Source: Conchocele bisecta (taxonomy: Eukaryota; Mollusca; Bivalvia; Lucinida; Thyasiridae). Taken from it: 64,000 nt of DNA. Positions 44,357-55,582 of the stretch are shown piece by piece; positions within the stretch are counted from its first letter, which is position 1, and each line of letters begins with the position of its first letter. The stretch covers positions 86,540,433 to 86,604,432 of the forward strand of contig CM055275.1 of the NCBI GenBank assembly GCA_029237695.1. The letters are read 5' to 3'. The position numbers and the translations under genes were made by a program. The notes under the pieces are model-generated. The model had not been told where the DNA came from. It was given only the letters and a program-made list of their open reading frames with translations, and did no database searches.

Positions 44357-45010
44357 GTTTTTTTTTTTTTTTTTTTTTTTTTTTTATTCAGCCGTTCAGT
44401 CTACAGCCCAAACCGCTGGTCGGATCGACTTCAAATTTTGCATGCCGATTCGGATCAAGTGTGAGCAGAGACTCAGAGATTTTCAGAAATCTCTTAATGC
44501 CACTTTCCACGAAACCGGAAGTGACGTCATACTTTCTATAACTTCCTTATTTTCCAACCGATTTCAAAATTCTCTATCTCGGACTCACTGACAGTTCTGG
44601 GCTATCTGGTCAAATAAGAGAGCTATAGGCATTTGAAGTTGAAAAATGTACATACTTTTCAACGATTTTGCCAATTTTTGCCGAATTTCGGCTGATAACG
44701 GGTGGTCTTTACAAACGTTTTCCAATTTGTACAGTAATGTCAGCAACATAATTTCTTGCCAGTGTGATAGGGGAGTGTCAGGCGCATAAAAGATGATAAT
44801 TTTCAGAGCTCTATCTTGACTACTTCCGGTTCTATTGGATGTCAAAGATGAACGTCTTTTTTTCAAGTTTTCAAAATAGAGCAAACGGATGTGACGTCAG
44901 CTTCGTTATTTATCAATAGATTTCAAAATTTCTTGCTGCGGTCGATATTTCAGTCCTTTAGCTAAAACTTTCCCGCTTTGTGCCAGGCCTATGGTGAAAA
45001 ACAAACGAAA
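44357..45010 (-). repeat. Retroposon-like repeat R, copy 2, with poly(A) tail
   Basis: The + strand T run at 44359-44386 followed by ATTCAGCC is a - strand GGCTGAAT plus A tail, with AATAAA made by the junction. The body matches the 42935 and 45140 copies. No long frame remains. The tail makes this copy the clearest evidence for spread by reverse transcription. Confidence 0.75.
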
Positions 45011-45139
45011 ACTTCACTGGCGGAATATTGCACATATTTAATTTTATTAGGCGTATTTACAAATGGCGTAAACTGCAATTTAAGGGCGATAACTATCGAA
45101 AAATAATCATCCGCTGACTTATGGGCTCCCTCCATCTAC

Positions 45140-45720
45140 ACCAAACCGCTGGTCGGATCGACTTCAAATTTTGCATGCCGATTCGGATCAAGTGTGAGCA
45201 GAGACTCAGAGATTTTCAGATATCTTGTTATGCTACTTTCCACGAAAACGGAAGAGACGTCATACTTCCTATAACTTCCTTATTTTCCAACCGATTTCAA
45301 GAATTCATTTTGCATTGGAAAGCTGACAAAATTCTCTATCTCAGATTCACTGACAGTTTTCGGCTATCTGTTCAAATAAAAGAGCTATATGCATTTGAAG
45401 TTGAAAAATGTACATACTTTTCAACGATTTTGCCGAATTTCGGCTGATAACGGGTGGTCTTTACAAACGTTTTCCAATTTGTACAGTACTGTCAGCAACA
45501 TAATTTCTTGCCAGGGTGATAGGGGGAGTGTCAGCCGCATGAAATATGATAATTTTCAGAGCTATATCTTGACTACTTACGGCTCTATTCGATGTCAAAG
45601 ATGAACGTATTTTTTCAAGTTTTCAAAATAGAGCAAACGGATGTGACGTCAGCTTCGTTATTTATCATTCGATTTCAATTGTTTTTGCTGTAGTCGATAT
45701 TTCAGTCATTTAGCTAAATC
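45140..45720 (-). repeat. Retroposon-like repeat R, copy 3
   Basis: Starts CAAACCGCTGGTCGGATCGA without the tail seen in copy 2; otherwise collinear with it up to the TTCAGTCATTTAGCTAAA end. Confidence 0.75.
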
Positions 45721-45792
45721 TTTGGCTGAGGATCGAACCCGGTATCCCTCGCTCCGAGTCCATCGCTCTACCTCTAAGCTAACCGGCCCCAC
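45721..45792 (-). repeat. tRNA-like SINE head remnant
   Basis: On the - strand GGTTAGCTTAGAGGTAGAGC fits an A box and CCGGGTTCGATCCTC a B box. T-arm and acceptor stems pair poorly, so it is not called a tRNA gene. Confidence 0.5.
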
Positions 45793-46611
45793 ATCGGTGT
45801 GATGATGCGAACACAATAATGTTGGACTGTTCATTCTAAAACTTCAGAAATTATTTTTGCAACCGATAGTTTACACCTTGGGCTAAAGCTTAGTTACACA
45901 TGAAATCAATGTTTGAGGCTCAAACCGTTGATGCAGCTCAAGCTGCTCTAGTCTCTATTTATTTTTGTTTTAAAACAATTCAGTGATGGGAACTTGCCAG
46001 TGTCTTCAGTCAGCGAGTTCCAGTCTCTGACAGAACAGTGAACATGGTGAAGAAACGAGTTATAATAGAGACTTGTTCTTGATCGAACGGTCTGTAGGTT
46101 ATCATAATTTCTCAGATTGTAATGAGTAGTGTCTGTTTCCGGCAGAGGGAAATCTACAAGATAATTAGGTGATATTTCATTTTTAATTTTGTAAAAAAGT
46201 GACAATTTATGTGAGTAACGTCTGTTTTCTAATGTTTCGCAGCAAATTTCGGCATATAGTGCATCAATTGAAACTAGCCGAGTTGCACCTGTAGCTATAT
46301 GTACAGCTTCTATTTGAATTATTTCAACCGCGTCTTTCTCATATTGTGTACAATTATCCCGTACGTTATTCGCAAATTCTAGCAGTGGACTGATAAATGA
46401 AAGATAAATTATGTCAAGACATTTCCTATCAAGTATGTATTTTACTGAGTTTTCTCATACTGTATATTCTACGCCATGCCTTTCCAGTTATGTAATCTAC
46501 ATGTTGATGTCATGTTCTTTCATTGTTGAAATATATACCAAGGTGTTTGTGGGTCTCAACTTGTGAGACATTAACGTTATTCATCAATATAGGAGAGTGG
46601 GCTAATCTATT

Positions 46612-46972
46612 ACGTTTCCATCCGATTCAAAGTGCGTATTATTTTATAGTGTCCTTATTACGTAACGGATTTTGATGAAATATGGCGCAACAAACGCGTC
46701 TTGTTAAGCTGCATTTGGTGGTCTCTGTACGTTGGCCCAAACGTATGTCGTTTTAGCGAAGAATCGATTTCTTCGCAAAAACGACATAAGTCTGTGGTGA
46801 ACTCCCTGGACGACCAAATACAGTTCATGAAGACGCGTTTGCTGCGCCATATTTCATCAAAATCCGTATCATATTAAGGAAAATATCAAATAATACATTC
46901 TTTGGAATGGGCAAAATTTCAATACTTTCAGCCAGTGTTGTTGTTGTTATAACCACGTGATCATGCACCTTG
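46612..46972. mobile_element. Family C inverted-repeat element, copy 3, inside the LINE
   Basis: Right end CCACGTGATCATGCACCTTG is clear at 46953-46972. The left end is shortened: it starts near TTTCCATCCGATTCAAAGTG. LINE coding flanks it on both sides. Confidence 0.82.
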
Positions 46973-47077
46973 TAAGAAGTGATTCTGTTTTGTTTAGGAT
47001 TAAAAGACACAAGCCATTTATTGGACCAGTTGGTAATAATTTCAAGATCGGAATTAATGGATCTAGATGTCATTTCG

Positions 47078-47508
47078 ACGGCGTAAATTAACGGTAGGGG
47101 TTCCTCCTTATAGGAATCACTATTTGCCTGGTTTGGCCCTCCGGTACGTTTTTACATTTTGCTCTTTTGCTACCTGGGAGTTGAATTGGTTTATTGCCCA
47201 TTATAAAAGTAGTAAGATTATTACTGATCCTGCTGCTTTTGGGAGGGGCCAAGTGATTATGGTGTGGCGAGGACCTGTCATCAGATCAGGATTATTCTGA
47301 TTTCAGGGCTGAATATATAGTTTTATTATTGTAAATATTCAGTTCTGATTTTGGGATTTTCCCCCCATTTGTATATGTATTTGAACATGTACATGTACTT
47401 GTACAGGTAATATATGGGATTTAGTACTAAACCCATTGACCCTGCCTTAAATGAGCTTGGTTGTTGATAGGCCGTTAAACCCCAACAAACAAACAAACAA
47501 ACTAGATG
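47078..47508 (+). repeat. Tailed retroposon-like repeat, copy 2, inside the LINE
   Basis: Collinear with 23060-23465 and ends GTTGATAGGCCGTTAAACCC plus a CAAACAAACAAACAAA tail. The LINE-derived words TAGATGTCATTTC occur on both sides (47066 and 47503), a target duplication of about 12 bp that supports insertion by reverse transcription. Confidence 0.82.
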
Positions 47509-47756
47509 TCATTTCCGGAGTGTCTACAATACTGTATAAACTGGTGTCATCAGCGAAAATGCGAATGTTGGAGTTTATGTTATGTTATGTGACGATATCA
47601 TTTATATATAGGAGAAATAATACAGGTCCAATGATAGAGCCTAGCGGGACACCGGCCCTAATGTGGTTCCAGTTAGAGGAGACGCCAGGCAACAAAGCCT
47701 TTGTTGACGATTACTAAGATAGTTTGAGAACCAGTCATGTACGTTGTTAGTACAGT

Positions 47757-48125
47757 TGAACCTTCCCGAACGGCCACCTCTCTACAACAACACCCTCTCC
47801 CCCCCTTTGGGGGTTTTTTTTTTAACAACCGATATTTTATATCCCAAATGGATGATTCCCTCTATATCTAACCCTTAGACTGCTGGGCACGAAAAGAGTC
47901 GTCTGCTGTTGCTTTGCCTTCTTTCTTAATAAAAGCATGTTTTGACATTGGAAATTGTTCTACAATGTTGCCAAAGCATGTTTTTGGTGAGAATTATCGA
48001 AGAAAATAAATAAACAGACGACAAAAGACAATTCAGCATTAACCTCCCTACAACAGCCACCTCTCTACAACAGCCAGTTGTGCGTCTTCCCATGGGTGGC
48101 TGTTGTAGAGAGGTTGCACTATAAC
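47757..48125. mobile_element. Element M, inverted-repeat, inside the LINE
   Basis: Left end GTTGAACCTTCCCGAACGGC, right end GTAGAGAGGTTGCACTATAA, both next to CCACCTCTCTACAAC or its complement. A piece resembling the TTAACCCTTA foldback (AACCCTTAGACTGCTGGGCA) lies inside. Confidence 0.75.
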
Positions 48126-48346
48126 ACATGCAGCTGTCAATTTTAGCAGCAGACCCGTATGCCAGACACGATCAAATGCTTTGCTGATATCACAAAATAA
48201 AACGCTGACGTCTTTACCATCATATAATGCACGACAAAACGTATTATAAAGGAAGGTCGGTTTATTCACAGTTCAATCACCATGTACGAACCCATATTGT
48301 AAGGGTGTTAAAATAGTGTTGTCTTTAAAGTGATTGTACAGATACA

Positions 48347-48597
48347 TAGCTTCAGATAAGCTTTGTGTCTAAAGTGTATTATACCCCCTGATTTCAAAAT
48401 AATTGCTTGTTGCAGCTCAAATAAGTGCATTTTCAACTTTGTGACAGTATTTTCACTTCACTACTCAATTTGAAATCAATGCGTATTTGCACATTGCTGT
48501 GCGTATTTTGTATACCCACTTTTGATAATCAATGAGTATTCAGCTAAAATAATTGCGTAAAATACACCAATACGCACCTTATCTGGAGCGCTGCAGA
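48347..48597. mobile_element. hAT-like non-autonomous element, copy 2
   Basis: Left end CAGATAAGCTTTGTGTCTAA, right end CGCACCTTATCTGGAGCGCTG, interior as at 37200-37378. Confidence 0.6.
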
Positions 48598-48719
48598 TAT
48601 TTAAAAACTGCTCTTGTTTGTGTTTTTTTTTGTGTTATTTTCTAGCTTTGTGGACTGCAATTGACCGGTACACAATCGCCTCAGTTGCACATTAGAGTAC
48701 ATAGAGAATAGTAGGTTAG

Positions 48720-48930
48720 TGCCGTGAATGGGAAAAAATATCCGGCAAGGCTCAAGAATTTCTTTATTTCTCATCAGAAGTATATGTTGTTACCACTCAT
48801 TTGAACCGTCTCGCCGAGACGGTTCAAATGAGTGATCACAACATATACTTTGGTTCAGAAATAAGGACAATAGATAGAGAATATTAGGTTAGTGCCGTGA
48901 ATGGGAAAAAATATCTGGCAAGGCTCAGGA
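48720..48930. repeat. Inverted repeat around hairpin copy 2
   Basis: The hairpin GAACCGTCTCGCCGAGACGG lies at the centre. TTAGTGCCGTGAATGGGAAA occurs on both sides in the same direction (48717 and 48890). The outer words also occur inverted at 44260-44310. Confidence 0.8.
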
Positions 48931-49137
48931 AACGTGCGACTAAGATGATCGTACGTGCAAAATTATGGCAGTCTGTAAATTCCACATTAACAACGTTTTC
49001 TTGTAAACAATTATTGGATCTACATTTATTGCAGTCTATACTCAATAAATGTAAATCCATCAATTGAAATTTCCAGACGATCCTAAATTTGCACTTACGA
49101 ACATTTTAGTCGTACGAAGGATAGTGAAACGGGCCCC
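48930..49137. mobile_element. Family A inverted-repeat element, copy 4
   Basis: Left end damaged (GGAAACGTGCGACTAAGATG), right end AGTGAAACGGGCCCC. Centre TTATTGCAGTCTATACTCAA. Confidence 0.85.
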
Positions 49138-49325
49138 AGATTATCAACATTTCTGAACACCTATTTGCAATGCCAACTCGCAATCAAGCATATTGATTAT
49201 CTGAGCCTTTGCTGTAGCACAGCTCAGGCTCAACCAATCAAGCTGCTTGATTTCAAGCAAAGTATTCAAGTAGTTTACAATAAAGATAAATATTGGCAAC
49301 AATAGCGCGGTAGTGTTGAAAGAAA
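49138..49325. mobile_element. Family B palindromic element, copy 4
   Basis: GAGCCTTTGCTGTAGCACAG, CTCAGGCTCAACCAATCAAG and ATATTGGCAACAATAGCGCG. Squeezed between two family A copies. Confidence 0.8.
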
Positions 49326-49332
49326 TTCACAT

Positions 49333-49530
49333 GGGGCCCGTTTCACTAAACTTCGTACGACTAAAATGTGCGTAAGTGGAAAATTATGATAATTGTTTTC
49401 GTGTAAACAATTATTGGATTTACATAGCCTATGCTTAATAAATGTAAATCCATCAATTGAACATTCCCGACGATCCTAAATTTGCACTTACGAACAGCTT
49501 AGTCATACGAAGTTTAGTGAAACGGCCCGT
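49333..49530. mobile_element. Family A inverted-repeat element, copy 5
   Basis: GGGGCCCGTTTCACTAAACT to AGTTTAGTGAAACGGCCC. Shares its last bases with copy 6. Confidence 0.88.
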
Positions 49531-49763
49531 TCACTAAACTTTGTACGACAAAAATTATTTCTATAAATTCACTTCACACATTAATGTAATTCATTAATAC
49601 TACCATTTTCCACTTACATGTAACCCCACTCACTTTACTAAAGGTTATTAATTCTGAACAAATCCGCCATAGACTTCGTCAAATCGGCGGCTAATGCGGA
49701 ATTTGTTGTACATTTTAGTTTTGCACTTACGAACTTCTACGAAGTTTAGTGAAACGGGCCCCA
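49525..49763. mobile_element. Family A inverted-repeat element, copy 6, variant interior
   Basis: Ends as in the family, but the interior (CCGCCATAGACTTCGTCAAATCGGCGG region) differs from all others. Confidence 0.78.
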
Positions 49764-49883
49764 ATTCAGCTAATCAGCTCAAAATGATTTAGTGTGTATT
49801 AAAGGCGCTGTGTATCAGCTGATATCTCAATTTTATTTGACCGGATTATAATTGGTTGGTGTATTTAACTTATATTTACTTAC

Positions 49884-49981
49884 CTTCTCCAAATTGTCTT
49901 GAAGTCGTTTTGAAGTCGCCTCCAGACTAAGATTGAGGATCAAACTTCCCACCAGGGTTAAAACCAACAAGCCCCACAGGG
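49884..49981 (-). CDS. Predicted fucosyltransferase exon encoding the membrane anchor
   Basis: A 98-base exon with a clean acceptor (TTTTCATTTTCAG) and donor (AAG then GTAAGTAA). After two bases of a split codon it reads LWGLLVLTLVGSLILNLSLE followed by a polar helix ending in DNLEK. Its end is phase 0, and the catalytic exon at 39908 starts in phase 0, so the joint continues into AKKELKHG. A short hydrophobic span followed by a polar stem is the expected N-terminal anchor of a Golgi type II enzyme. The first exon with the start codon must lie further right and was not found. The intron of about 9.97 kb is long but plausible. Confidence 0.72.
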
Positions 49982-50029
49982 CTGAAAATGAAAAGTATAA
50001 ATGTTATTTATTTGTGGCTGTGAATCGAG

Positions 50030-51010
50030 AAATGGGCTGTCACCTATGCGATGGCAGTAGCCCCCGATCACCCTGCACATTCGCGCAGTCTGTTCAGGGT
50101 CTGCACCGTTTACCATTGAGTCATTGAAGCACTCTTCCGTTCAACAGCTAGATCACATGTAGCTGTGCCTGGAGAATTGGGGCTCATGGGATTTGTGACC
50201 AGTGTAGATCCAGATCCAATAGCACACTCCTGTAGCCTGATAGCGATCTATATTGCTTGTTAGAAGCAGGCCCGTAGGCAGGATTTTCTATTGGGTACCC
50301 CCCTAGAGTACTCGCGCCACTACATCGGGCTCGCCCCTGACGCACCCCCCTGAAATTGTTTAAACCTAGATGGCCTGAAATGCACTCTCCTGCATTTTAT
50401 GTAATTTCAATTCGGATTTCAACGGTGGTAAATTATGATATTTTCATGCAAATTACCTGTATATTAATGCATTTCAAGATTTGTTGAGATTATTGTTTGA
50501 AAAATAGCATCGGCGAATTTAGGGGGGTGCCTACGCACCCGTCGCACTCACCCCCCCACCCCCCCACTGCGTAGTACGGGCCTGAGAAGCATAACGTTTT
50601 ACCGATGGATTGGTGAACAGTGCAGATCCTGATCAGACTGTGCCGATGCACAGGATGATCTGGATATGTACTGGTCGTAAAACCATTAAGCCCCATTTCT
50701 CCAGTCACAGTCACATACACAGACGTGAATGTATCTATATCGGATGGGTGGCATTTGAGAACGACAATTAGAACGAAAATGTGGCTGTACATCGAGAAAT
50801 GGAGCTAATGGGGTTTGTGACCAGCGTAGATTCCGATCAAATAGTGCCCGCACTACTGTAGGCAGATAACGATCTATGTTGCTTGTCAGAAGCATTGTGG
50901 AGGTTTCATTGATGTAATTGCGAACAGTGTATATCCTGATCAGACAGTGCGGATGCACAGGCTGATCCGGATCTACACTGGTCGCAAAACCTATAAGTCC
51001 AATTTATCCA
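50030..51010. repeat. Cluster of GATCCAGATCAGCC-type repeats, about four copies
   Basis: Copies near 50085-50260, 50590-50700, 50800-50900 and 50930-51000, in both directions (for example CAGTGCAGATCCTGATCAGA, GTGATCCGGATCTACACTGG-type words). Interrupted by the element at 50265-50585. No gene. Confidence 0.7.
50265..50586. mobile_element. Inverted-repeat element ending CAGGCCCGTA
   Basis: CAGGCCCGTAGGCAGGATTT at the left, GTAGTACGGGCCTG at the right, both flanked by AGAAG (likely 5-bp target duplication, with A beyond). The interior has a C-rich CACCCCCCCACCCCCCC tract and GGGGGGTGCCTACGCACC. It split a GATCCAGATC-type repeat. Confidence 0.85.
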
Positions 51011-51179
51011 GTAACTTAAACAGTTCACAGCAGATGCACAGAAACACGAGAGCGCTTATACAAATCTTTTCATTGACACAGCTGGAGGCGTAAGAGTGAT
51101 CCTCCTTAATGTCGTAGGAAACCGGAGTACAATAGCCCACTTGTCTGGCCTGGCGAACTTTTAGCTATTAAACACATTA

Positions 51180-51440
51180 AATCTAAAAAATATTTAAAAG
51201 TAAATACTTGTTCATAAAAAAAAAGGATTTGATGAAATTATTGATTTTATTGCGAAAAAACGATTTTCCGATGGGAATTTAACATTGGGGCTAAAAGTAG
51301 ATTGTTTTAAATATTTTTTTATTTGTAGACCGATTTTCAAAATCTAACTTTTGTTTTCTTATTTACATCATTTCCAAGCTATCTAGCCACGTTTCGGAGT
51401 CAATTTCCAAAATGCTTCGTTTTTCGACCCGCCAGTAGCC
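51180..51440. repeat. Interspersed segment shared with family G interior
   Basis: GACCGATTTTCAAAATCTAA and TCCAAGCTATCTAGCCACG match 40660-40720 and 6370-6430. No ends of an element seen here. Confidence 0.6.
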
Positions 51441-51446
51441 TATTAC

Positions 51447-51510
51447 ACCAACATTGCAAAGTATACTTTGAGGGAGAAATTTTCAATTTAAGGATAAATT
51501 TATCAATTTT
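51447..51510. mobile_element. Family E foldback element, left-end fragment
   Basis: CAAAGTATACTTTGAGGGAG and TTAAGGATAAATTTATC. Cut short by the GGCGGGC repeat. Confidence 0.7.
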
Positions 51511-51517
51511 TAGATTT

Positions 51518-51580
51518 TTAGCGGGCGGCGGGCGGCGGGCGGCGGGCGGCGGGCCCGCCGCGGCGGGCGGCGGGCGGCGT
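51518..51580. repeat. GGCGGGC microsatellite with inverted centre
   Basis: GCGGGCGGCG units run to GGGCCCGCCGCGG and continue. CpG-dense in an AT-rich setting; could form G-quadruplex or hairpin structures. Confidence 0.9.
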
Positions 51581-51584
51581 CCAC

Positions 51585-52150
51585 AATCAATGTTAAGTTT
51601 TCGTGTTTGAATCCATTTCTTTGTTACTGTACCACATAGGACCAACAAACTTTCACAGCTTCATAACCAAGGGGTGCCCACCACATATCACTATGCAACA
51701 TGTTACCTTTTTTTGAACTTGACACATTTTTTCCGCGCAGTCGACTTAGCCATTTTCAATGTTAACTTTTCGCGTTTACAATGTTAAGTTTTCGTGTTTA
51801 AGTCCATTGCTTTGGTACTGTACCACATAAGACCAACAAACTTTCACAGCTTCATAACCAATGGGTGAACACCACATATCACTATCCAACATGTTACCTT
51901 TTTTTGAACTTGACCCATTTTTTCAGCGCAGTCGACTTAGCCATTTTCAATGTTAACTTTTCGCGTTTACAATGTTAACTTTTCGTGTTTAAGTCCATTT
52001 ATTTGGTACTGTACCACCTAGGTCCACCAAACTTTCACAGCTTCATTACCATGGGGTGTCCACCACATACAACTATCCAACATGTGACCATTTGTTTTAC
52101 CTTGACCTATTATTTCTACGTAATTGACTTAGCCATTTTCAAAGTTAACT
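51585..52150. repeat. 190-bp tandem repeat, three copies
   Basis: AATGTTAAGTTTTCGTGTTT starts units near 51587, 51779 and 51970. Each has TTTCACAGCTTCATAACCA, CACCACATATCACTAT and GTCGACTTAGCCATTTTCAA. Confidence 0.92.
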
Positions 52151-52675
52151 TTTTAACGTACGTCTGGTTAAAGTTTTTTGGTTAAAGGTTTTCTCGTTAT
52201 ACTATATCACTGCAACTGCTTCGCCCATTACCTTGAAACTTCACATGGGTGTGTATCATCATCCATATTTTCATTCCACCCCCACCCCCCCCCCCCCAAC
52301 CGTGCAGCCCCTGTGCCCAATGTCAAGGTCAAATTACTTTGAATTGTTTTGTTAAAGTGTTTTCGTGTACAATATCTCTGTAACTGCTTCACCCATTGCC
52401 TTGATACTTCAACATGGGTGTTTATCATCATTGTCGCGCCCGCTTGCGCAAAGCGCGATATAGTCAGCATTTTGGCATACGTCCGTCCGTCCGCCCGTCC
52501 ATACGTCCGTGTGTCTGGTTAAAGTTGTTTGGTTAAAGTTTTTCCAACTACTATATCTCTTTTTTTAGTGGCCACGGTCATCTAGTCTACAAAAAGTGGG
52601 TATAATTATGTTATCCAAGTGTCTATGCTTGGAAAAAAACCTGGCCTTCGTGGCTTTGCCTCGTTTCCTGTTCTT
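52150..52675. repeat. Dispersed repeat with GTCTGGTTAAAGTTNTTTGG
   Basis: GTCTGGTTAAAGTT and TTGGTTAAAG occur near 52160 and 52510; AACTGCTTCRCCCATTNCCTTG occurs near 52212 and 52380. CGTCCGTCCGTCCGCCCGTC and the CGCGCCCGCTTGCGCAAAGC motif precede the second. No gene. Confidence 0.6.
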
Positions 52676-52679
52676 ATAC

Positions 52680-52892
52680 AAAGTTCATTACATTATCACA
52701 GCCATCCATTTTGGCTGTGATAATGTAACATATTTAGTATAATAATTCTGCATACTTTTAATCATCAACTACATGCATGTGCAGTCATTAGTTCTATATG
52801 AAATAATGCATTTCAGGAAAAATAAATGATTACTCCCTCAAAGTATACTTTGCTAGAAAAGTATACTTTGCTAGAAAAGTATACTTTGCCAG
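52680..52892. mobile_element. Family E foldback element, copy 2
   Basis: ACATTATCACAGCCATCC then GGCTGTGATAATGTAAC at the left centre, and AAAGTATACTTTGCTAGAAA repeated two to three times at the right end. The left outer arm is missing. Confidence 0.8.
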
Positions 52893-52966
52893 GTCAGCCT
52901 GTTCTTCCTTTTCCCTCATGTTAAATTCCCATAGGAAAATCGTTGTTTTCGCAATAAAATCACTTT

Positions 52967-54166
52967 ATGGAATTTCCAGAATTTGAACAGTTTATGCGGA
53001 ATTATGATATCGTCTGTATTCAAGAAACTCATCTACACGAGTATGACTCAGTTGTCTTTCCTGGATACACAATACTGCGTAAGGATCGTAAACAACACAA
53101 ATCGACCCACATATACGGAGGCATATGTGTACTTGTAAAACAATCATTACTCCCACAGGTGACCCTACTTGACACAGCGTCGCAATTTGTTCTGCTTCTA
53201 AATATTGCTGGTGTTCATATAGGAAACAGAAGACATTGCAACACTCTGCTTGGTACGGTATATATCCCACCGGAGGGCTCCCTATACACAGACAGAGATT
53301 GGAACATTGAAATAGAAAATGAACTTTCTCGATTATGCAACATTTACGACGAAGTCTGTCTAGTTGGAGACTTCAACAGTAGAACAAAAATATTATGCGA
53401 TCATTTACAAGACAATGATTATATCACAGAATTCATTGACGATGAGGATATTGCAAATTTCATGTGCAGCAGCCAAATGTTAGCAGATGCAAATATTCTC
53501 ATGGACAGGGCATCCTGTGATATCGGCAAACCCAATAACTGGGGATATAAGTCAATAGCTTCGTGTAAATCTACAAATCTGTACATTGCCAATGGGCGTA
53601 TGGGATGTGATAAGGGCGTTGGAAAAGTGACATGTAATGATACGAGTCTAATAGATTATGCTCTACTCACCCCATTATTGCTTCTCTCGACAACCGAGTT
53701 CACAGTATATGAATTTAATCCTCTACTTTCAGACGTACATTGTGCTATTTCATTTGATTTCAATATCTCGCGTAATCCAACTTTAGCACAAAACGGTAGG
53801 CCGGAACACATATTGCGAAATTGGAATCCTAATAAAATCCGCGAATTTGTAAATAATATCCACGAACATTATAGGGCAATAACAATAGTTAGCTGTCTTG
53901 GTAAAGTATTCACTTCTATAATTACAAATAGGTTGACAACATATGCTGAACAGAATGGGCTTATAACTGAGGCACAGGCTGGTTTTCGGAAAGGATATAG
54001 TACGGCTGATAACATTTTTACTTTACAAGCAGTTATAGAAATACTATTTAATAAAAGGCAACCTCTTTTCTGCGCATTTATTGATTTTAGGAAAGCTTTT
54101 GATACTGTATGGAGAAATGGCCTCTGGTATAAGCTGTTGCTGTCCCGCATAAACGGGAAATGTTGA
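52967..54166 (+). pseudogene. LINE ORF2: endonuclease and start of reverse transcriptase
   Basis: 399 codons. Residues 1-270 are an AP-type endonuclease, with IVCIQETHLHE, LVGDFNSRT, LIDYALL and LSDVHCAISF holding the catalytic E, D/N, D and D/H residues. The first 15-20 residues of the domain are missing, so the copy is 5'-truncated. Near residue 300 the text jumps to YRAITIVSCLGKVF, in the middle of the reverse transcriptase fingers; the linker and about 150 residues usual at this place are absent, an in-frame internal deletion. LITEAQAGFRKGYS and FIDFRKAFDTVW follow. It stops at TGA 54164, with the same frame continuing. Confidence 0.92.
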
Positions 54167-55582
54167 AACATAATTAAAAACATGTATAAATGTATTAAAT
54201 CTTGTGTTAAAGTAGGAAATTACTTTTCAGAATACTTCCCATGCATGGAGGGTGTCAGGCAGGGTGAAAATATGTCACCATTTTTGTTTGCCATGTTTTT
54301 GAACGACCTTGAAGATTTTCTCAATGTATGCGGTACTGTAGATTTACAATCGGTTACATCTGACATGTTTCAACATCTAGATATATATGTTAAACTATTC
54401 TTGTTATTATACGCTGACGACACTATTCTCATGTCTGAAACAGAAACTGGCCTACAAGATGCTCTAAATTATTTTCATCAATACTGTATTCAGTGGAAAT
54501 TGGAAGTAAACGCATCAAAAACCAAAATTATGATTTTCAAAAAACGTAAATCATCAAAAAAGATAGCCTTTACATATAACGATAACACAATTGAAATTGT
54601 AGACCACTTTACATATTTGGGAAATGTTTTTTCACAAAACGGAACTTTTCATAAGACTAAGAAACATTTGATTGACCAAGCATCCATAGCTCTTTTCGGC
54701 CTATTTAGCAAGATTAACAACTTGTCAACTCCAGTAGACTGTCAGCTTAAGTTATTTGATCAATGTATCACTCCAATTCTCTGCTATGCCTGTGAAATCT
54801 GGGGATTTGAAAACATTTCGGCTATAGAAACAATTCATTTGAAATATTGTAAAACTGTTTTGGGGGTAAAGAAATCCACACCAAATGTCATGGTTTATGG
54901 AGAACTCGGCAAATTTCCGCTTATTATTGACATTAAATGTAGAATTATTTCGTTTTGGGCAAAATTAGTTTCAGTGAAGCAGAGTAAATTATTGTTTCTT
55001 ATGCATAAGTTATTATATACACAACATGAAGCAAATTTGACTCATTTCCGATGGATTCAGAATGTTAAATCTATTTTAGCTGAAATTGGAGCTCCTGGCG
55101 TATGGCTTAGCCAGAACGATGTTAATGCTATCTGGCTGAGCCACTACGCCAGGACTCAGCTTCAGAACCAATTTATTCAGTCATGGCTCACCAGCATCGA
55201 TTCATCTTCACGTGGAATTACGTATAGAATCTTTAAAACAGAGTTTGGATTAGAAACATATTTAATTAATCTCACGGAAAGGTTAAGAAAAACATTGACC
55301 AGATTTCGAACTTGTAATCATAGACTGGCGGTCGAAACTTGTAGATGGACAGGTGTGCCGAGAGCAAGCAGGGTCTGCAACAAATGTGGCGCTGGTGCTC
55401 TCGGTGACGAGTTTCATTTCCTTTTCGAGTGCCGCTTCTATGATGAAGTTCGAAAACGGTATATCAAGCCATTTTATTTTAGAAGACCAAATATTTTAAA
55501 ATTCGCACAGCTATTTGAGAAAAAATCTGGAAAGCAATTAAGAAATTTAGCTATTTTTATAAGAAATGTTTTATGGTTATAA
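54167..55582 (+). pseudogene. LINE ORF2: reverse transcriptase core to C-terminus
   Basis: In the same frame as the upstream part, beyond the single TGA. GVRQGENMSPFLFAMFLNDL and LLYADDTILMSE are reverse transcriptase motifs, with the YADD catalytic box near 54410. The thumb (VDHFTYLGNVFSQNG) and a long helical region follow. Near the end VCNKCGAGALGDEFHFLFEC is a zinc-binding CCHC-type motif seen in several LINE clades. The 3' end has AATAAAATGTATTGTATTGT at 55683-55702, typical of a LINE tail. The clade is not decided. Confidence 0.92.

Larger units (their letters stand above)
45948..48350 (-). pseudogene. Non-LTR retrotransposon (LINE) reverse transcriptase, broken by nested insertions
   Basis: Read on the - strand, pieces of one reverse transcriptase occur in order: LTPLQYGFVHGD and FCDISKAFDRVWHTGLLLKL (48340-48125), then after an insertion the FADDTSLY active site (47760-47505), then after a second insertion EIITNWSNKWLVSFNP (47073-46975), then after a third VETHKHLGIYFNNE, ATGATRLVSIDALYAEI and the thumb-end SVRDWNSLTEDTGKFPS (46610-45948). 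Frameshifts and stops are present. The C-terminal motifs are those of Jockey/CR1-type LINEs as I know them; the exact clade is open. Intruders: element M, a tailed retroposon and family C. The 5' end is cut by the hAT-like element at 48347. Confidence 0.88.

Noticed and set aside
45721..45792. Possible tRNA gene on the - strand
   Set aside because: A and B boxes are visible, but T-arm and acceptor stems do not pair well; a SINE head is more likely.
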